Positions 56,612 to 64,000 are shown, counted from the first letter of the stretch. The stretch is DNA of 64,000 nt from Zoogloea sp044344315 (GCF_044344315.1 NZ_JBIJDC010000001.1:1-64000); one strand, 5' to 3'. The notes: a model not told the origin generated them from the letters alone. Made by a program: numbers and translations.

Positions 56612-57031
56612 TCAAACAGCAACGGGCGCGCCTTGCCCCGCTGCGCCATCCATGTAGCTGAGCAACTCGTCCATCTGGAAGGATTTGTCAAAGAACGCCG
56701 CCACCCCGAGCGCCTGACAGCGTGCCCGGACCGCCGGATGGGAGTGGTTGGAGAACACGATCGCCCGCGGCGAGCCAAAGCGCTCCGGAACAGCGTGGAT
56801 TGCGGCGAGGATTCCAAGGCCGGTGCCAGCCTTGAGTTCCAGATCGACGATGACCAGATCGGGGCGGACTTGCGTAAGGAGGACCAGGGCGGCCGGTTCA
56901 CTGTCGGCAGATCCGACGATCTCGAGCGTGCTTATACCGCCGAGGATTGCGGATAGAAGATCCCGCAGGACCGCGGAATCTTCTATCAGCACCACACGAA
57001 GTGGCAGGTTAGCGCGGGCATCCATGGTCAT
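56612..57031 (-). CDS. Single-domain response regulator (receiver only)
   Basis: A 139-residue protein that is essentially one REC domain. VVLIEDSAVLRDLL carries the acidic pocket (Glu-Asp), LVIVDLELKAGTG holds the phospho-accepting Asp near residue 61, AIVFSNHSHP the switch Ser, and AAFFDKSFQMDEL the invariant Lys. No output domain or DNA-binding helix-turn-helix is present, so it must act through a partner or in a phosphorelay. No histidine kinase gene is in the window. It lies 163 nt upstream of the ferritin-like gene on the same strand. Starts at 57031 or 57025 are both possible. Confidence 0.87.
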   Translation of the reverse strand: MTMDARANLPLRVVLIEDSAVLRDLLSAILGGISTLEIVGSADSEPAALVLLTQVRPDLVIVDLELKAGTGLGILAAIHAVPERFGSPRAIVFSNHSHPAVRARCQALGVAAFFDKSFQMDELLSYMDGAAGQGAPVAV

Positions 57032-57255
57032 TTCTTTCTGAATTTAGGCTTCCGGGCGGTGGACTTCCCACATCCTCAAAATCGGCATTTTCCTGACTAC
57101 CAGTCTGGCAGCACTCGGCCCGGAACCTCTGGAGGCGAACGCCTAAACTGTCGTAGGCAGGCACTGACGCGTTCGCGCTTCGACCCGGCCGCCAGGCTCC
57201 GTGTCAATCCGGACGAAGGGGAAACGTCCAAGCGTGCAGCGGTGAAGATGAATGC

Positions 57256-57295
57256 GGAAAGGGCAGCCCGGCTCGCGAAGCCGGCTGCCCTTTCC
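57256..57295 (-). terminator. Long hairpin downstream of the OmpA-like/small membrane protein genes
   Basis: GGAAAGGGCAGCCCGGC (57256-57272) pairs with GCCGGCTGCCCTTTCC (57280-57295), with one bulged C and a TCGCGAA loop. It lies 24 nt past the stop of the 82-residue protein gene. The region 57032-57319 holds no gene that I can support beyond this hairpin and the leader of the receiver gene. Confidence 0.75.
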
Positions 57296-57319
57296 GAGGC
57301 TCGCGCTCCCGCAGGATGT

Positions 57320-57568
57320 TCAGCGGGCCACGACGGGCGCCTGGAGTACACATTCATCGAATGCGTACCAGGCTGCGGGGCCGATCATGCGTTGCAGGCC
57401 AGTCATGTTCTCCGGGCAGCCCGTGCCCTCATGCCCAAACACAAGACTCGAAAAGAGCATCCCAAAGCACAGCAGCAAGGTGGCGATAAACGAGATCGTC
57501 ACCGTCCAATCCCACGGCCCAGGTTGCGCCCACACTGGCTCACCGGAGTAACGGCTGGATCCACGCAT
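57320..57568 (-). CDS. Small single-helix membrane protein
   Basis: An 82-residue protein I do not recognise. The ATG at 57568 follows a very strong GAGGAGGAA Shine-Dalgarno, 26 nt after the OmpA-like stop, so it is likely translated. It has a short Trp/Pro-rich N-terminus (PVWAQPGPWDWTV), one transmembrane helix (ISFIATLLLCFGMLFSSLVFG, about 26-46) and a short tail with two Cys (GTGCPEN, FDECVLQ). A paired-cysteine outer tail could be redox-active; that is speculation. A strong hairpin follows. Confidence 0.7.
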   Translation of the reverse strand: MRGSSRYSGEPVWAQPGPWDWTVTISFIATLLLCFGMLFSSLVFGHEGTGCPENMTGLQRMIGPAAWYAFDECVLQAPVVAR

Positions 57569-57594
57569 GTCTGTTCCTCCTCATTCCACCGGTC

Positions 57595-58245
57595 TCAGGC
57601 GCCGCCCGGCTCGCCCACGAAGATCTCGATACGGCGGTTCCTGGCCCGCCCGGCTTCCGTCGCATTGGAGGCAACGGGCTCCAGCTCGGCTCTTCCCGCT
57701 ACGCGGATACGCTCCGCCGACACGCCCCGATCCACCAGAAAATCGCGGGCACTCGTCGCGCGCCCGAGCGAGAGCGGGCGATTCACGCTGTCCTCACCTG
57801 TGCTGTCGGTGTGCCCAACAATACGGATCGTTGCGCCCGAATTGTCCTTCAGCGTCTGGGCGAAACGCGTGAGGATGGGGCGCATGTCAGGCTTGATCTC
57901 GCTGCGCCCCACATCAAACGAAATGTCGCTGGGGATTTCCAGCTTGAGCTGGTCGTCGGAAGTGCGGCTCACTTCGACACCGGTGCCTGAGGTGGCCTGG
58001 CTCATGGCCTGACGCTGCGCCTCCATGCGCTGCGACCATACGTAACCGCCCAGGGCGCCAAGCCCTGCTCCGATGGCCGTGTCACGGCCCACCTTGTCGC
58101 TGCCCGTGGCTTTGCCGATCAAGGCGCCACCGACGGCACCGCCCAGGGCACCCACGCCAGCATTTCGCTGCGTTTCCGACATACTCGCGCAGGCGCTCAG
58201 ACCGATCAGCGCAGCCATGCCCAGAGGAAAGAGGTTGATTTTCAT
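57595..58245 (-). CDS. OmpA-family lipoprotein with glycine zipper
   Basis: A 216-residue protein. The lipoprotein signal MKINLFPLGMAALIGLSAC (lipobox LSAC) starts at ATG 58245, with GGGAGCAG upstream. A glycine-zipper region (GVGALGGAVGGALIG, AIGAGLGALGGYVW) spans about 30-75, followed by an OmpA/peptidoglycan-binding domain (about 100-210: RIVGHTDSTGEDSVN, LSLGRATSARDFL, NRRIEIFV). It should tether the outer membrane to peptidoglycan, like YiaD. An open frame extends upstream to 58602 but is non-homologous. It is flanked by ElaB-like and small membrane protein genes in one orientation. Confidence 0.88.
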   Translation of the reverse strand: MKINLFPLGMAALIGLSACASMSETQRNAGVGALGGAVGGALIGKATGSDKVGRDTAIGAGLGALGGYVWSQRMEAQRQAMSQATSGTGVEVSRTSDDQLKLEIPSDISFDVGRSEIKPDMRPILTRFAQTLKDNSGATIRIVGHTDSTGEDSVNRPLSLGRATSARDFLVDRGVSAERIRVAGRAELEPVASNATEAGRARNRRIEIFVGEPGGA

Positions 58246-58330
58246 TAAACTGCTCCCGAATTCGAGGGGTATGTCCGGCCCGCTTGTCTGTACTGCCAGG
58301 GGCCGGCACCCCAGAGATCGCGCGGATGCC

Positions 58331-58669
58331 TTAGCGGCGGCGGCTGAGCAAGGCGCCAGCCAGGAGGCCGGCGGCACCGATGATCGCCGCCGAACGCCAG
58401 GGATTGCTACCGATGTAGCGCTCTGCCACATGCTTGGAATGGTGGGCGTCGCGACGCAGAACTTCGGCCGCGTCCCTGGCGGCGCAGCGCAGGTTATCGA
58501 TGACGGTGGCAGCGGCATCACGGGTGACTTCCGCCGTGGCATCCAGTTGGCGACGCACGCCTGGGATGGCTGCCCGAGCGCCCTCCTGTAGATCAGAGGC
58601 AACCTGCCGGATGCTGCCCGGCGTGGTCGAGGCGTTCGGAGCGGTGGGGGTGGTCTCGATGGTATTCAT
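58331..58669 (-). CDS. ElaB/YqjD-like (DUF883) inner-membrane protein
   Basis: A 112-residue protein. The helical soluble part (about 20-85) includes VRRQLDATAEVTRDAAATV, and the C-terminal GSNPWRSAAIIGAAGLLAG plus RRR is the single helix that anchors ElaB/YqjD to the inner membrane. Those E. coli proteins bind ribosomes in stationary phase and are RpoS-controlled (known for the family). Start ATG 58669 has AGGAG 6 nt before; the ATG at 58675 has no room for a site. It lies 85 nt upstream of the OmpA-like gene. Its upstream spacer has TGTCCGG and CCGGACA elements. Confidence 0.82.
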   Translation of the reverse strand: MNTIETTPTAPNASTTPGSIRQVASDLQEGARAAIPGVRRQLDATAEVTRDAAATVIDNLRCAARDAAEVLRRDAHHSKHVAERYIGSNPWRSAAIIGAAGLLAGALLSRRR

Positions 58670-58759
58670 CTTCATCTCCTGAATTGATCTCGAAGTTAAT
58701 TTCGAAGGGAAGGCCTGTCCGGATCAGCGAAAATCGCGCCGGACAAAGCCATGTGGCGC

Positions 58760-59086
58760 TCACTTGGCGCGAACGATGATGTCGTTCTTGACCGATTTCA
58801 CGCCGTCGACCGACTTGGCGATCTCTTCAGCACGCATCTTTTCGGTTGCCGATGGCGTGAAGCCGGACAACTGCACCACGCCATTCTTGGTTTCCACACC
58901 GATGGCGGTGACGCGCACGGCCTTGTCTTCCGCGTGCTTGGCCTTGATGTTCGCGGTGATCGAGGCGTCATCCACGTATTGCGACACGGACGACTTGTCG
59001 TGGGCCTTCTCGACCGCATAGGCCGAAGTCGCGGTAGCAAGGGCCAGCATGCTGGCAACAAGAATCGATTTGGCAGACTGCTTCAT
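58760..59086 (-). CDS. Periplasmic BON-domain protein (OsmY-like)
   Basis: A 108-residue protein with a signal peptide (SILVASMLALATATSAYA) and one BON domain (about 42-108): DDASITANIKAKHAEDK, VETKNGVVQLSGF and VDGVKSVKNDIIV. BON proteins bind phospholipid and protect the envelope under osmotic stress. It is half the size of OsmY, which has two BON domains. It is the first gene of the minus-strand stress set (BON, ElaB-like, OmpA-like, small membrane protein). Its long upstream region holds the second copy of the shared 20-bp motif. Confidence 0.9.
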   Translation of the reverse strand: MKQSAKSILVASMLALATATSAYAVEKAHDKSSVSQYVDDASITANIKAKHAEDKAVRVTAIGVETKNGVVQLSGFTPSATEKMRAEEIAKSVDGVKSVKNDIIVRAK

Positions 59087-59425
59087 GATGTTCTCCTCTG
59101 GTTTTCGATTGAAGTTGAATCAGGAATCGCAGCTGCATTCAGACACTGCGTTTGCGTTTCCATGACTCCAATGTATTCGTCGCTCCGAACGCGATCTGTC
59201 CGACAAGAACGGAAAGGCCTGTAGGAATCGACCGTCGGCCATGTCGGATCGGATTCGCCACCGGCGCGGCGGCGAGCCCTCGCGCCGCCGCGCTTGTGCA
59301 GCAGCAGTGTCGCGCCGGGCGGCATGTGTGCCGGACATGTCTTACAAGCCGCTCGTCCGCCGCCGACACCCGCCCCCGCCGGTCACGCATAAGATGCAGG
59401 CAGGCTTTTCACACCGTAACCAAGC
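59087..59425. other. 339-bp intergenic region between divergent BON and AsmA-like genes
   Basis: No gene is supported here. It holds TGTCCGACA (59197-59205), the shared 20-mer (59325-59344) containing CCGGACA (59331-59337), a TGGAGTCATG stretch (minus strand, about 59160-59171) that also occurs in the ferritin-like upstream region, and G+C-rich repeats. It must contain promoters for both divergent genes; I could not pick clear -35/-10 pairs. Confidence 0.6.
59325..59344. promoter_or_regulatory. 20-bp motif shared with the ferritin-like upstream region (copy 2)
   Basis: TGTGTGCCGGACA followed by TGTCTTA; 17 of 20 bases equal 56571-56590, including an identical GTCTTA end. On the minus strand it reads TAAGACATGTCCGGCACACA. 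It lies 239 nt upstream of the BON-gene ATG and 82 nt upstream of the AsmA-like ATG. Confidence 0.5.
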
Positions 59426-61339
59426 ATGCCGACGCAAAGCCCCCCGACTCACCGCCGCAGACGTCTCCGCCAGGCCGCTGTAGCCCTGGCCGTGATCGGT
59501 CTTGGCACCGTCCTTCTCGACTGGAACGTATTGCGCCGCCCCCTTGAATACGTGATCAGCGGGCGTCTGGAACGGGAGATCCGTATCAACGGCCCCCTTT
59601 CCGTCCATCTCTGGAGCCTCCATCCCAGCCTCAGTGCGGAAGAGGTCGAACTGGCCAACGCGCCGGGCGGCAAGGCCCCCCACCTGGCCAGGGTGGGCAG
59701 GCTTCAGATCACGCTCAACCTGAGCGAAAGCCTGAAAGGCAAATGGGTGCTCGATGGCATGGAGCTGGATCGCGCCGACGTCCAACTGGAAGAAGACGCC
59801 ACCGGCAAGGGCAATTGGCTGCTCGGCCGACAGGGTGATGAGGCTCCGGTCGCGGTACGCTACGGAAAGATCCGGATCCGCGATGGCACACTCGGCCTGG
59901 TTCTTCCTGCTCGCAAGGTCGATCTCAAACTCCGCCTCACCTCGGACGAAGACAAAGAGCGCCTGAATGTCACCGTCGCCGGTCGCTGGGCGGGCGAGGC
60001 CGTCGCCATTTCGGGAAGGGCGGACGTGATGCAGGGGCTCCTGTATGGCAGCCAACCTTACTCGGTGGACGCCAGGGGCAGCATCGGGCCAACCCGCTTC
60101 AATGTGAGCGGCAGCGCCGGGGACGTTGCGCAGTTGGACGGGCTCGACATCCGTTTCACGCTGTCAGGGCAAAGCCTCGCGGGCTTGTTCCCCTTGACCG
60201 GCGTTCCGCTCCCCGCCACGCCGCCTTATCGCATTGCCGGCCGCCTCGTGAGAACTGGCCCGAGCTGGCAATTCCAGGATATCGACGGAAAGGTGGGGTC
60301 AAGCGACGTGAGTGGGCACCTGAGCATCGATCGCAGCACCACGCCCCAGGCACTTGCGGGAAAGCTGCGCTCCCGACACCTCGATCTCTCCGATCTGTCC
60401 GGATTCATCGGTGCTCGTAAACACTCCGGGCAGGAAATCGCACCGCGTCCGGGCAAGGTCCTGCCCTCGCGCCCGCTCGGCTTTGAAAAAATTGCTGCGG
60501 CCAATGTGGATCTGGATTTCGTCGTCGACGATTTCCGCAATACCGGGCTGCCCCTCGACTCGGCCCAGGGTCGGCTCACGATTGTTGACCGCCAGGTGAA
60601 GCTTTCCCCCCTCAAGCTCGGCCTGGCCAAGGGCGTGGCCGACGGCAGCCTGCAACTCGACACCCGCAAGCAGCCCGCAAGCGCCACGCTGGACATGCGT
60701 GCCACACGCCTGCAACTGCGCGAGCTTTTACCCGATACAAACTCGCGCCGCTTCACCTCCGGCGTGCTCGGCGGGCACGCGACACTCGCCATGCGCGGAC
60801 AATCCGTCGCCGAATTGCTGGCCAGTGCCAACGGCACCCTCGCCCTGGCGATGACGGGCGGCAGCACCGACCGTCTGCTTGTCCGCCTGGCCAACCTGGA
60901 CGTGGCGAATTCACTGGTGAGCTGGCTTTCCGGCGGCCAGCGAGAGGACATCCGCTGCATCATCGCCGACATGGAAGCCACGAACGGCGTGCTCAAACCC
61001 CGGGCCCTCATCCTCGACACTGCGCGGACGCGGGTCCGCGGCAATGGTCAGATCAGCCTGCGCGACGAAACCCTCGACCTGCATTTGCGCACGGAAGCCA
61101 AGGACACCAGCCTCCTGGCCTTGCGCGGCCCGCTCTACCTCGGCGGCAGCTTTGCCGACCCGGTGGTGCGACCCGAGCCGCTCCCCCTGAGCTCCCGGAT
61201 TGCGGGCGCCGTGGCACTGGGCATGATTGCGCCGCCCCTCGCGCTGCTGCCGCTCATTGAAACGGGCGGGGCTGAACACTCCCCCTGCTCCACCACGCTC
61301 GGCGTCAGCCCCCGCAAAGCAGCCCCGCGCGGGCGCTGA
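59426..61339 (+). CDS. AsmA-family protein
   Basis: A 637-residue protein with one N-terminal helix (AAVALAVIGLGTVLLDWNVL) after a basic leader, then a long beta-rich periplasmic region. AsmA hallmarks include GPLSVHLWSLHPSLSAEEVELAN near residue 53 (N-terminal AsmA domain) and the C-terminal ILDTARTRVRGNGQISLRD with LDLHLRTEAKDTSLLALRGPL (AsmA_2 domain). AsmA-like proteins bridge inner and outer membranes and take part in phospholipid transport. It is divergent from the BON gene. A strong hairpin terminator follows 31 nt after the stop. Confidence 0.88.
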   Translation: MPTQSPPTHRRRRLRQAAVALAVIGLGTVLLDWNVLRRPLEYVISGRLEREIRINGPLSVHLWSLHPSLSAEEVELANAPGGKAPHLARVGRLQITLNLSESLKGKWVLDGMELDRADVQLEEDATGKGNWLLGRQGDEAPVAVRYGKIRIRDGTLGLVLPARKVDLKLRLTSDEDKERLNVTVAGRWAGEAVAISGRADVMQGLLYGSQPYSVDARGSIGPTRFNVSGSAGDVAQLDGLDIRFTLSGQSLAGLFPLTGVPLPATPPYRIAGRLVRTGPSWQFQDIDGKVGSSDVSGHLSIDRSTTPQALAGKLRSRHLDLSDLSGFIGARKHSGQEIAPRPGKVLPSRPLGFEKIAAANVDLDFVVDDFRNTGLPLDSAQGRLTIVDRQVKLSPLKLGLAKGVADGSLQLDTRKQPASATLDMRATRLQLRELLPDTNSRRFTSGVLGGHATLAMRGQSVAELLASANGTLALAMTGGSTDRLLVRLANLDVANSLVSWLSGGQREDIRCIIADMEATNGVLKPRALILDTARTRVRGNGQISLRDETLDLHLRTEAKDTSLLALRGPLYLGGSFADPVVRPEPLPLSSRIAGAVALGMIAPPLALLPLIETGGAEHSPCSTTLGVSPRKAAPRGR

Positions 61340-61369
61340 CGGACTACCGGAATCGCCGGCAAACGAAAC

Positions 61370-61400
61370 CGGGGGACAGGCCGTAACAGCCTGTCCCCCG
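61370..61400 (+). terminator. Terminator of the AsmA-like gene
   Basis: CGGGGGACAGG (61370-61380) and CCTGTCCCCCG (61390-61400) form an 11-bp perfect stem with a 9-nt loop between the convergent AsmA-like and DUF1328 genes; likely bidirectional. No U-tract follows on the plus strand. Confidence 0.75.
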
Positions 61401-61458
61401 ATCAAGAAGAGCGACCTTCCGGTCAGTCGCTCACGGCTTTTCTTCTGCCATCGACACG

Positions 61459-61626
61459 TTATCCCTTACCGCGTGCCGAATTGAAGACAAAGCTGACAAT
61501 GGCGAGGATGAGAAAGACGAAGAACAATATCTTGGCGATTCCCACCGCGCCGGCCGCGATCCCGCCAAAGCCGAATACGGCGGCAATCAGCGCAATTACG
61601 AAGAACACAAGAGCGTAATGCAGCAT
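61459..61626 (-). CDS. DUF1328 small membrane protein
   Basis: A 55-residue protein of two hydrophobic helices (YALVFFVIALIAAVFGFGG and GIAKILFFVFLILAIVSFVF), matching DUF1328 in length and in its MLHYALVFFVIALIAA start. These are common in stress gene sets of proteobacteria; function unknown. Start ATG 61626 has CAGGAG 9 nt before; the longer frame to 61695 overlaps CsbD and is unrelated. It lies 44 nt after csbD. Confidence 0.9.
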   Translation of the reverse strand: MLHYALVFFVIALIAAVFGFGGIAAGAVGIAKILFFVFLILAIVSFVFNSARGKG

Positions 61627-61670
61627 GGCGGCTTCTCCTGAGTGGTTTTCGGATTCAGTACATCGAGCGA

Positions 61671-61874
61671 TCAGACGTCGATGTTCTTTTCCCATTCCTT
61701 AAGATGCTTCTCGGCCTCGTCCTTGGTGACCCCGTAGCGTTCCTGGATCTTGCCCGCGAGGACTTCACGCTTGCCTTCGATCACATCCAGATCGTCGTCG
61801 GTGAGCTTGCCCCACTGCTCCTTGAGCTTGCCCTTGAGTTGCTTCCAGTTACCTTCAATGATGTCGCTATTCAT
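61671..61874 (-). CDS. CsbD-family stress protein
   Basis: A 67-residue hydrophilic helical protein. MNSDIIEGNWKQLKGKLKE and WGKLTDDDLDVIEGKREVL are the CsbD-domain hallmarks; CsbD is a general-stress protein in Bacillus, and proteobacterial homologues (YjbJ) are among the most abundant stationary-phase proteins (known for the family). Start ATG 61874 has AAAGGAGAG upstream; the longer open frame is not homologous. The upstream spacer has a CATGTCGGCG element (62028-62037). Confidence 0.92.
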   Translation of the reverse strand: MNSDIIEGNWKQLKGKLKEQWGKLTDDDLDVIEGKREVLAGKIQERYGVTKDEAEKHLKEWEKNIDV

Positions 61875-62051
61875 GACGTCTCTCCTTTTGGGTTGGCCGG
61901 CAAGGGCAGGGCCAAGGCCACCTGCTTCGCCGGTATGCAGTTGCTTCTGCATGGTTCTACTTTATGCGCAGCCCGGCGGCGGGGCAGTCGGCCACATCCG
62001 AATAGAATGTGAGAATGCACTTACGCGCATGTCGGCGAAACAGATGGAAAT

Positions 62052-62074
62052 ACGGCCTGCATGAAGCAGGCCGT
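62052..62074 (-). terminator. Terminator of the metallopeptidase gene
   Basis: ACGGCCTGC (62052-62060) and GCAGGCCGT (62066-62074) form a 9-bp stem with a 5-nt loop, 5 nt past the stop codon at 62080; on the minus strand TATTTCC follows. Confidence 0.75.
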
Positions 62075-62079
62075 CGGTG

Positions 62080-63261
62080 TTACACGCCGCGGCACCCGCT
62101 GAATGGTGCTGACGGCTTGAGGGTATCGCGGCTCGGCCCCGTCGGCGCCGGGTGGATGCTCCCATCTCGGCCAGGCGCGGCCGGAGGCCAGGCCTGCCAG
62201 TGAAGGCCGCTTGCGCTCCTTACAACTGCATCGACGAAGACGAGCTTATCCAGCACCGGATCAGGCAACACGAAGGGATAACTATCGCCGTGGCCGAGAC
62301 TGCGGCTAATGCTGTTGAGAAAACGAGCAAGGGGCAACCACCCGGACGTCAGACGCTCACGGAAGGGCATCCCGAACGCCGCGGCTGGGTCCACACCCGC
62401 GGGACCATCCCCCCCCCGCCCATCAAGGTGCAGCCCCCAATGCTCCGCCGTATCGAGCGCATCAATCACATGCAGATAATGCGCCCAGGTTTCCGCCCAA
62501 TCCTCCCAGGGATGTGATGTGGCGTAGGCGCTGATGAAATGGTCGGGCCAATCGGGCGCCGGACCGTTCTTGTAATGGACGGCGAGGGCTTCGGAATAAT
62601 CGGCGCGTTCATCTCCGAAAAGCGCGCGGAAGGGCAGCAACCACGAGCCGTTGGCAACGAGCGCGTCCCAGTAATAGTGACCGATCTCGTGCCTGAAGTG
62701 TCCGAGCAGGCTGCGATACGGCTCGCCCATCGCGGTACGCCTCGCCTCACGCTCGGCATCGTTGGCCTCGGCTATATTGACGGTGATGCATCCGTCGTCA
62801 TGCCCGGTGAGTGCCGGCTCCTTGCCATCGATTGAGTCCAGAAAGCGAAAGCGCAAACCACGCTCAGCGTTCTCGGTAAGTCCCGGCCGGGCCAACCCAA
62901 GGGTGTCTAGGGAATAATACAGACGGCGCTTCGCCGCCTCCAGCCGCACCCAATACAAATGGTTGTCGGCCTGTTCCAGGGACGGGATCACTTCCGTCTG
63001 CCTGCAACAGGAACACAGCTCAGCGGGATCGTCGGCAGGAACCATCCAGTTGCAAATGTTCTCACCGCGGTAATTCGCGCACGGCCGCCATTCGTGGCTG
63101 CCGTCGCCTCCCAACCGCGTCCAGGGCCCTTCGGGTGTCGGCACGAAAGCACCCATCGTGAGCAGAGAAGGAAGATATCCCAAGGCTGCGCCGCATGCGG
63201 CGCAATGAGTATTTTCGAAGTACACAGGATGATTACATTGGGTGCAGCGGAACGTCTTCAT
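62080..63261 (-). CDS. Putative zinc-binding metallopeptidase (DUF2248/PF10005-like)
   Basis: A 393-residue cytoplasmic protein. A zinc ribbon opens it (Cys6, Cys9, Cys20, Cys23: FRCTQCNHPVYF, HCAACG), and a second cysteine cluster follows (CANYRGENICNW, ELCSCCRQ). The catalytic-looking GHFRHEIGHYYWDAL (HExxH) is near residue 190, and WEDWAETWAHYLH near 255 supplies a further ligand. This domain order fits proteins annotated as putative zinc-binding metallopeptidase. Substrate unknown. It starts 21 nt after the Fnr-like gene stop, so the two form an operon. It contains a C9 run at 62409-62417. Confidence 0.85.
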   Translation of the reverse strand: MKTFRCTQCNHPVYFENTHCAACGAALGYLPSLLTMGAFVPTPEGPWTRLGGDGSHEWRPCANYRGENICNWMVPADDPAELCSCCRQTEVIPSLEQADNHLYWVRLEAAKRRLYYSLDTLGLARPGLTENAERGLRFRFLDSIDGKEPALTGHDDGCITVNIAEANDAEREARRTAMGEPYRSLLGHFRHEIGHYYWDALVANGSWLLPFRALFGDERADYSEALAVHYKNGPAPDWPDHFISAYATSHPWEDWAETWAHYLHVIDALDTAEHWGLHLDGRGGDGPAGVDPAAAFGMPFRERLTSGWLPLARFLNSISRSLGHGDSYPFVLPDPVLDKLVFVDAVVRSASGLHWQAWPPAAPGRDGSIHPAPTGPSRDTLKPSAPFSGCRGV

Positions 63262-63282
63262 GATTGATTACCATCGTGGTGG

Positions 63283-64000
63283 TCAGATGAGAGGGCGTCC
63301 CCGCAAAGGCAGGGCATAGTATTCGGCGAGGCTTTGCAATGCCTCGACCCTAAGGATGCGAAGCCGATTTGCCGACATCTCGTGAAGCCCGTAGGCATGA
63401 AGGCGGCGAATCGACTTGTTCGTATGCACGAGGGACAGGCCCAGTGCGTCGGCAATATGCTGCTGATTGAGCGGGAAATTGACTCCGCCTTCATTACCCT
63501 CCCCGACACTGCGCGCGCGCTTGTAAAGATGCACAAGCAGCATTGCGATTCGCTCTATCGCGCTTCGCCGGCCGACGGAAAGGAGGTTCTCGTCTACGAT
63601 CAACTCTTCGTGCGCGCTGAGCCAAGTAAGGTCATAGGCAAGCCCGGGAAAGCCCCGGTAGAGATCCCAAAGCTCGTTGCGCGGAAAGACGCACAGCCGG
63701 ACTGGAGTCAAGGTTTCAACGCCATGAGGTAGCTGTCCGGACAATTCGGCCTGAAGACCGATGAAATCTCCCGGCAAGAGAAAGCTGAGAATCTGCCGGC
63801 GCCCATCGGGAAGAGTTCGGTAGCGGAATGCCCACCCGGCGCGCAGGGTGAATAACAACTCCGACGACTCTCCTTCACGCAGGATCGAGCCCCCCGCCTC
63901 CAATTTGATTTCGCGCCGGCGGAATCGCTCAATGAAAGCGAGCTCTTCGGCGCTGACCTGCGAAAACCCACCCTGGGCTCGCAGCGGACAATCGGAACAG
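63283..64000 (-). CDS. Crp/Fnr-family transcriptional regulator (5' truncated by window edge)
   Basis: The frame is open to the right edge, so the start lies beyond 64000; 238 residues are visible. The visible N-terminus reads CSDCPLRAQGGFSQVSAEEL, with a CxxC pair as in Fnr-like [4Fe-4S] or redox sensors, though only two Cys are seen here. A cyclic-nucleotide-type beta-roll follows (LPGDFIGLQAELSG) and then a C-terminal winged helix (NQQHIADALGLSLVHTNKSIRRL). It is a likely oxygen, nitric oxide or redox regulator of the downstream metallopeptidase and perhaps the nearby stress genes. An internal TTG at 63903 could be mistaken for the start, but the conserved N-terminus continues upstream. 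Confidence 0.88.
   Translation of the reverse strand, partial: CSDCPLRAQGGFSQVSAEELAFIERFRRREIKLEAGGSILREGESSELLFTLRAGWAFRYRTLPDGRRQILSFLLPGDFIGLQAELSGQLPHGVETLTPVRLCVFPRNELWDLYRGFPGLAYDLTWLSAHEELIVDENLLSVGRRSAIERIAMLLVHLYKRARSVGEGNEGGVNFPLNQQHIADALGLSLVHTNKSIRRLHAYGLHEMSANRLRILRVEALQSLAEYYALPLRGRPLI

Noticed and set aside
57097..57357. 86-codon minus-strand frame in the gap before the receiver gene
   Set aside because: It runs through the 57256-57295 hairpin, overlaps the small membrane protein gene and shows no coding character.

Overview
This is a 64 kb stretch of a G+C-rich proteobacterial chromosome. A betaproteobacterium of the Rhodocyclales (Azospira/Dechloromonas type) fits best. That rests on the accC-prmA-DUF3426 order, the waaA/ubiA neighbourhood, an Xps-type type II secretion operon and the general protein style; it is inference, since no rRNA or other taxonomic marker is present. 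I see no tRNA, rRNA, CRISPR array, transposase or integrase. Genes are tightly packed, many overlap by 1-11 nt, and non-ATG starts are common.

Layout. (1) 1-6137, plus strand: end of accC, prmA, a zinc-ribbon membrane protein, a PfkB-type sugar/nucleoside kinase, a SlyB-like lipoprotein, and an olsB-olsA pair for ornithine lipids. (2) 6294-11916, minus strand: apaH, then a WbpM/WbpL/WbpV-like set that makes and loads the first O-polysaccharide sugar, and a secreted LigE-type DNA ligase. (3) 12182-27935, plus strand: a long glycan operon with a GT2-GT4 fusion, a GT2 with a 28-residue-repeat coiled-coil tail, an A+T-richer acyltransferase/GtrB/GtrA/GT-C cassette, a further glycosyltransferase, a large HAD-type protein, a NodB-type deacetylase, an unrecognised small protein and two paralogous methyltransferases. 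(4) 27985-35873, minus strand, convergent with (3): wzm/wzt exporter, a GT-C-like membrane protein, aminotransferase, GT2, a bifunctional acetyltransferase/ketoisomerase for a 3-amino-3,6-dideoxyhexose, and a methyltransferase. Regions 2-4 read as one ABC-transporter-dependent O-antigen or capsule locus: initiation, assembly, decoration, capping and export. No Wzx or Wzy is visible.

(5) 36035-53279, minus strand: a parvulin-type PPIase just behind the terminator of a large secreted surface protein, a lipoprotein, a complete gspE-F-G-H-I-J-K-L-M-N-D operon led by a 17-repeat TPR protein, and a UDP-glucuronate 4-epimerase-like gene. (6) 53470-55647: waaA convergent with ubiA, then a 3' remnant of ubiC.

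(7) 55906-64000: an envelope/stress gene block abutting the ubiC remnant. It holds a ferritin-like protein, a lone receiver, OmpA-like, ElaB/YqjD-like and BON proteins, an AsmA-like protein, DUF1328, CsbD, a zinc metallopeptidase and an Fnr-like regulator that runs off the right edge. Its intergenic spacers carry repeated TGTCCGG/CCGGACA elements and a shared 20-bp motif, which suggests a common regulon. The most unusual items are this motif-linked block next to the truncated ubiC, the coiled-coil glycosyltransferase, the olsB start-codon hairpin, and the surface protein/PPIase/T2SS neighbourhood.
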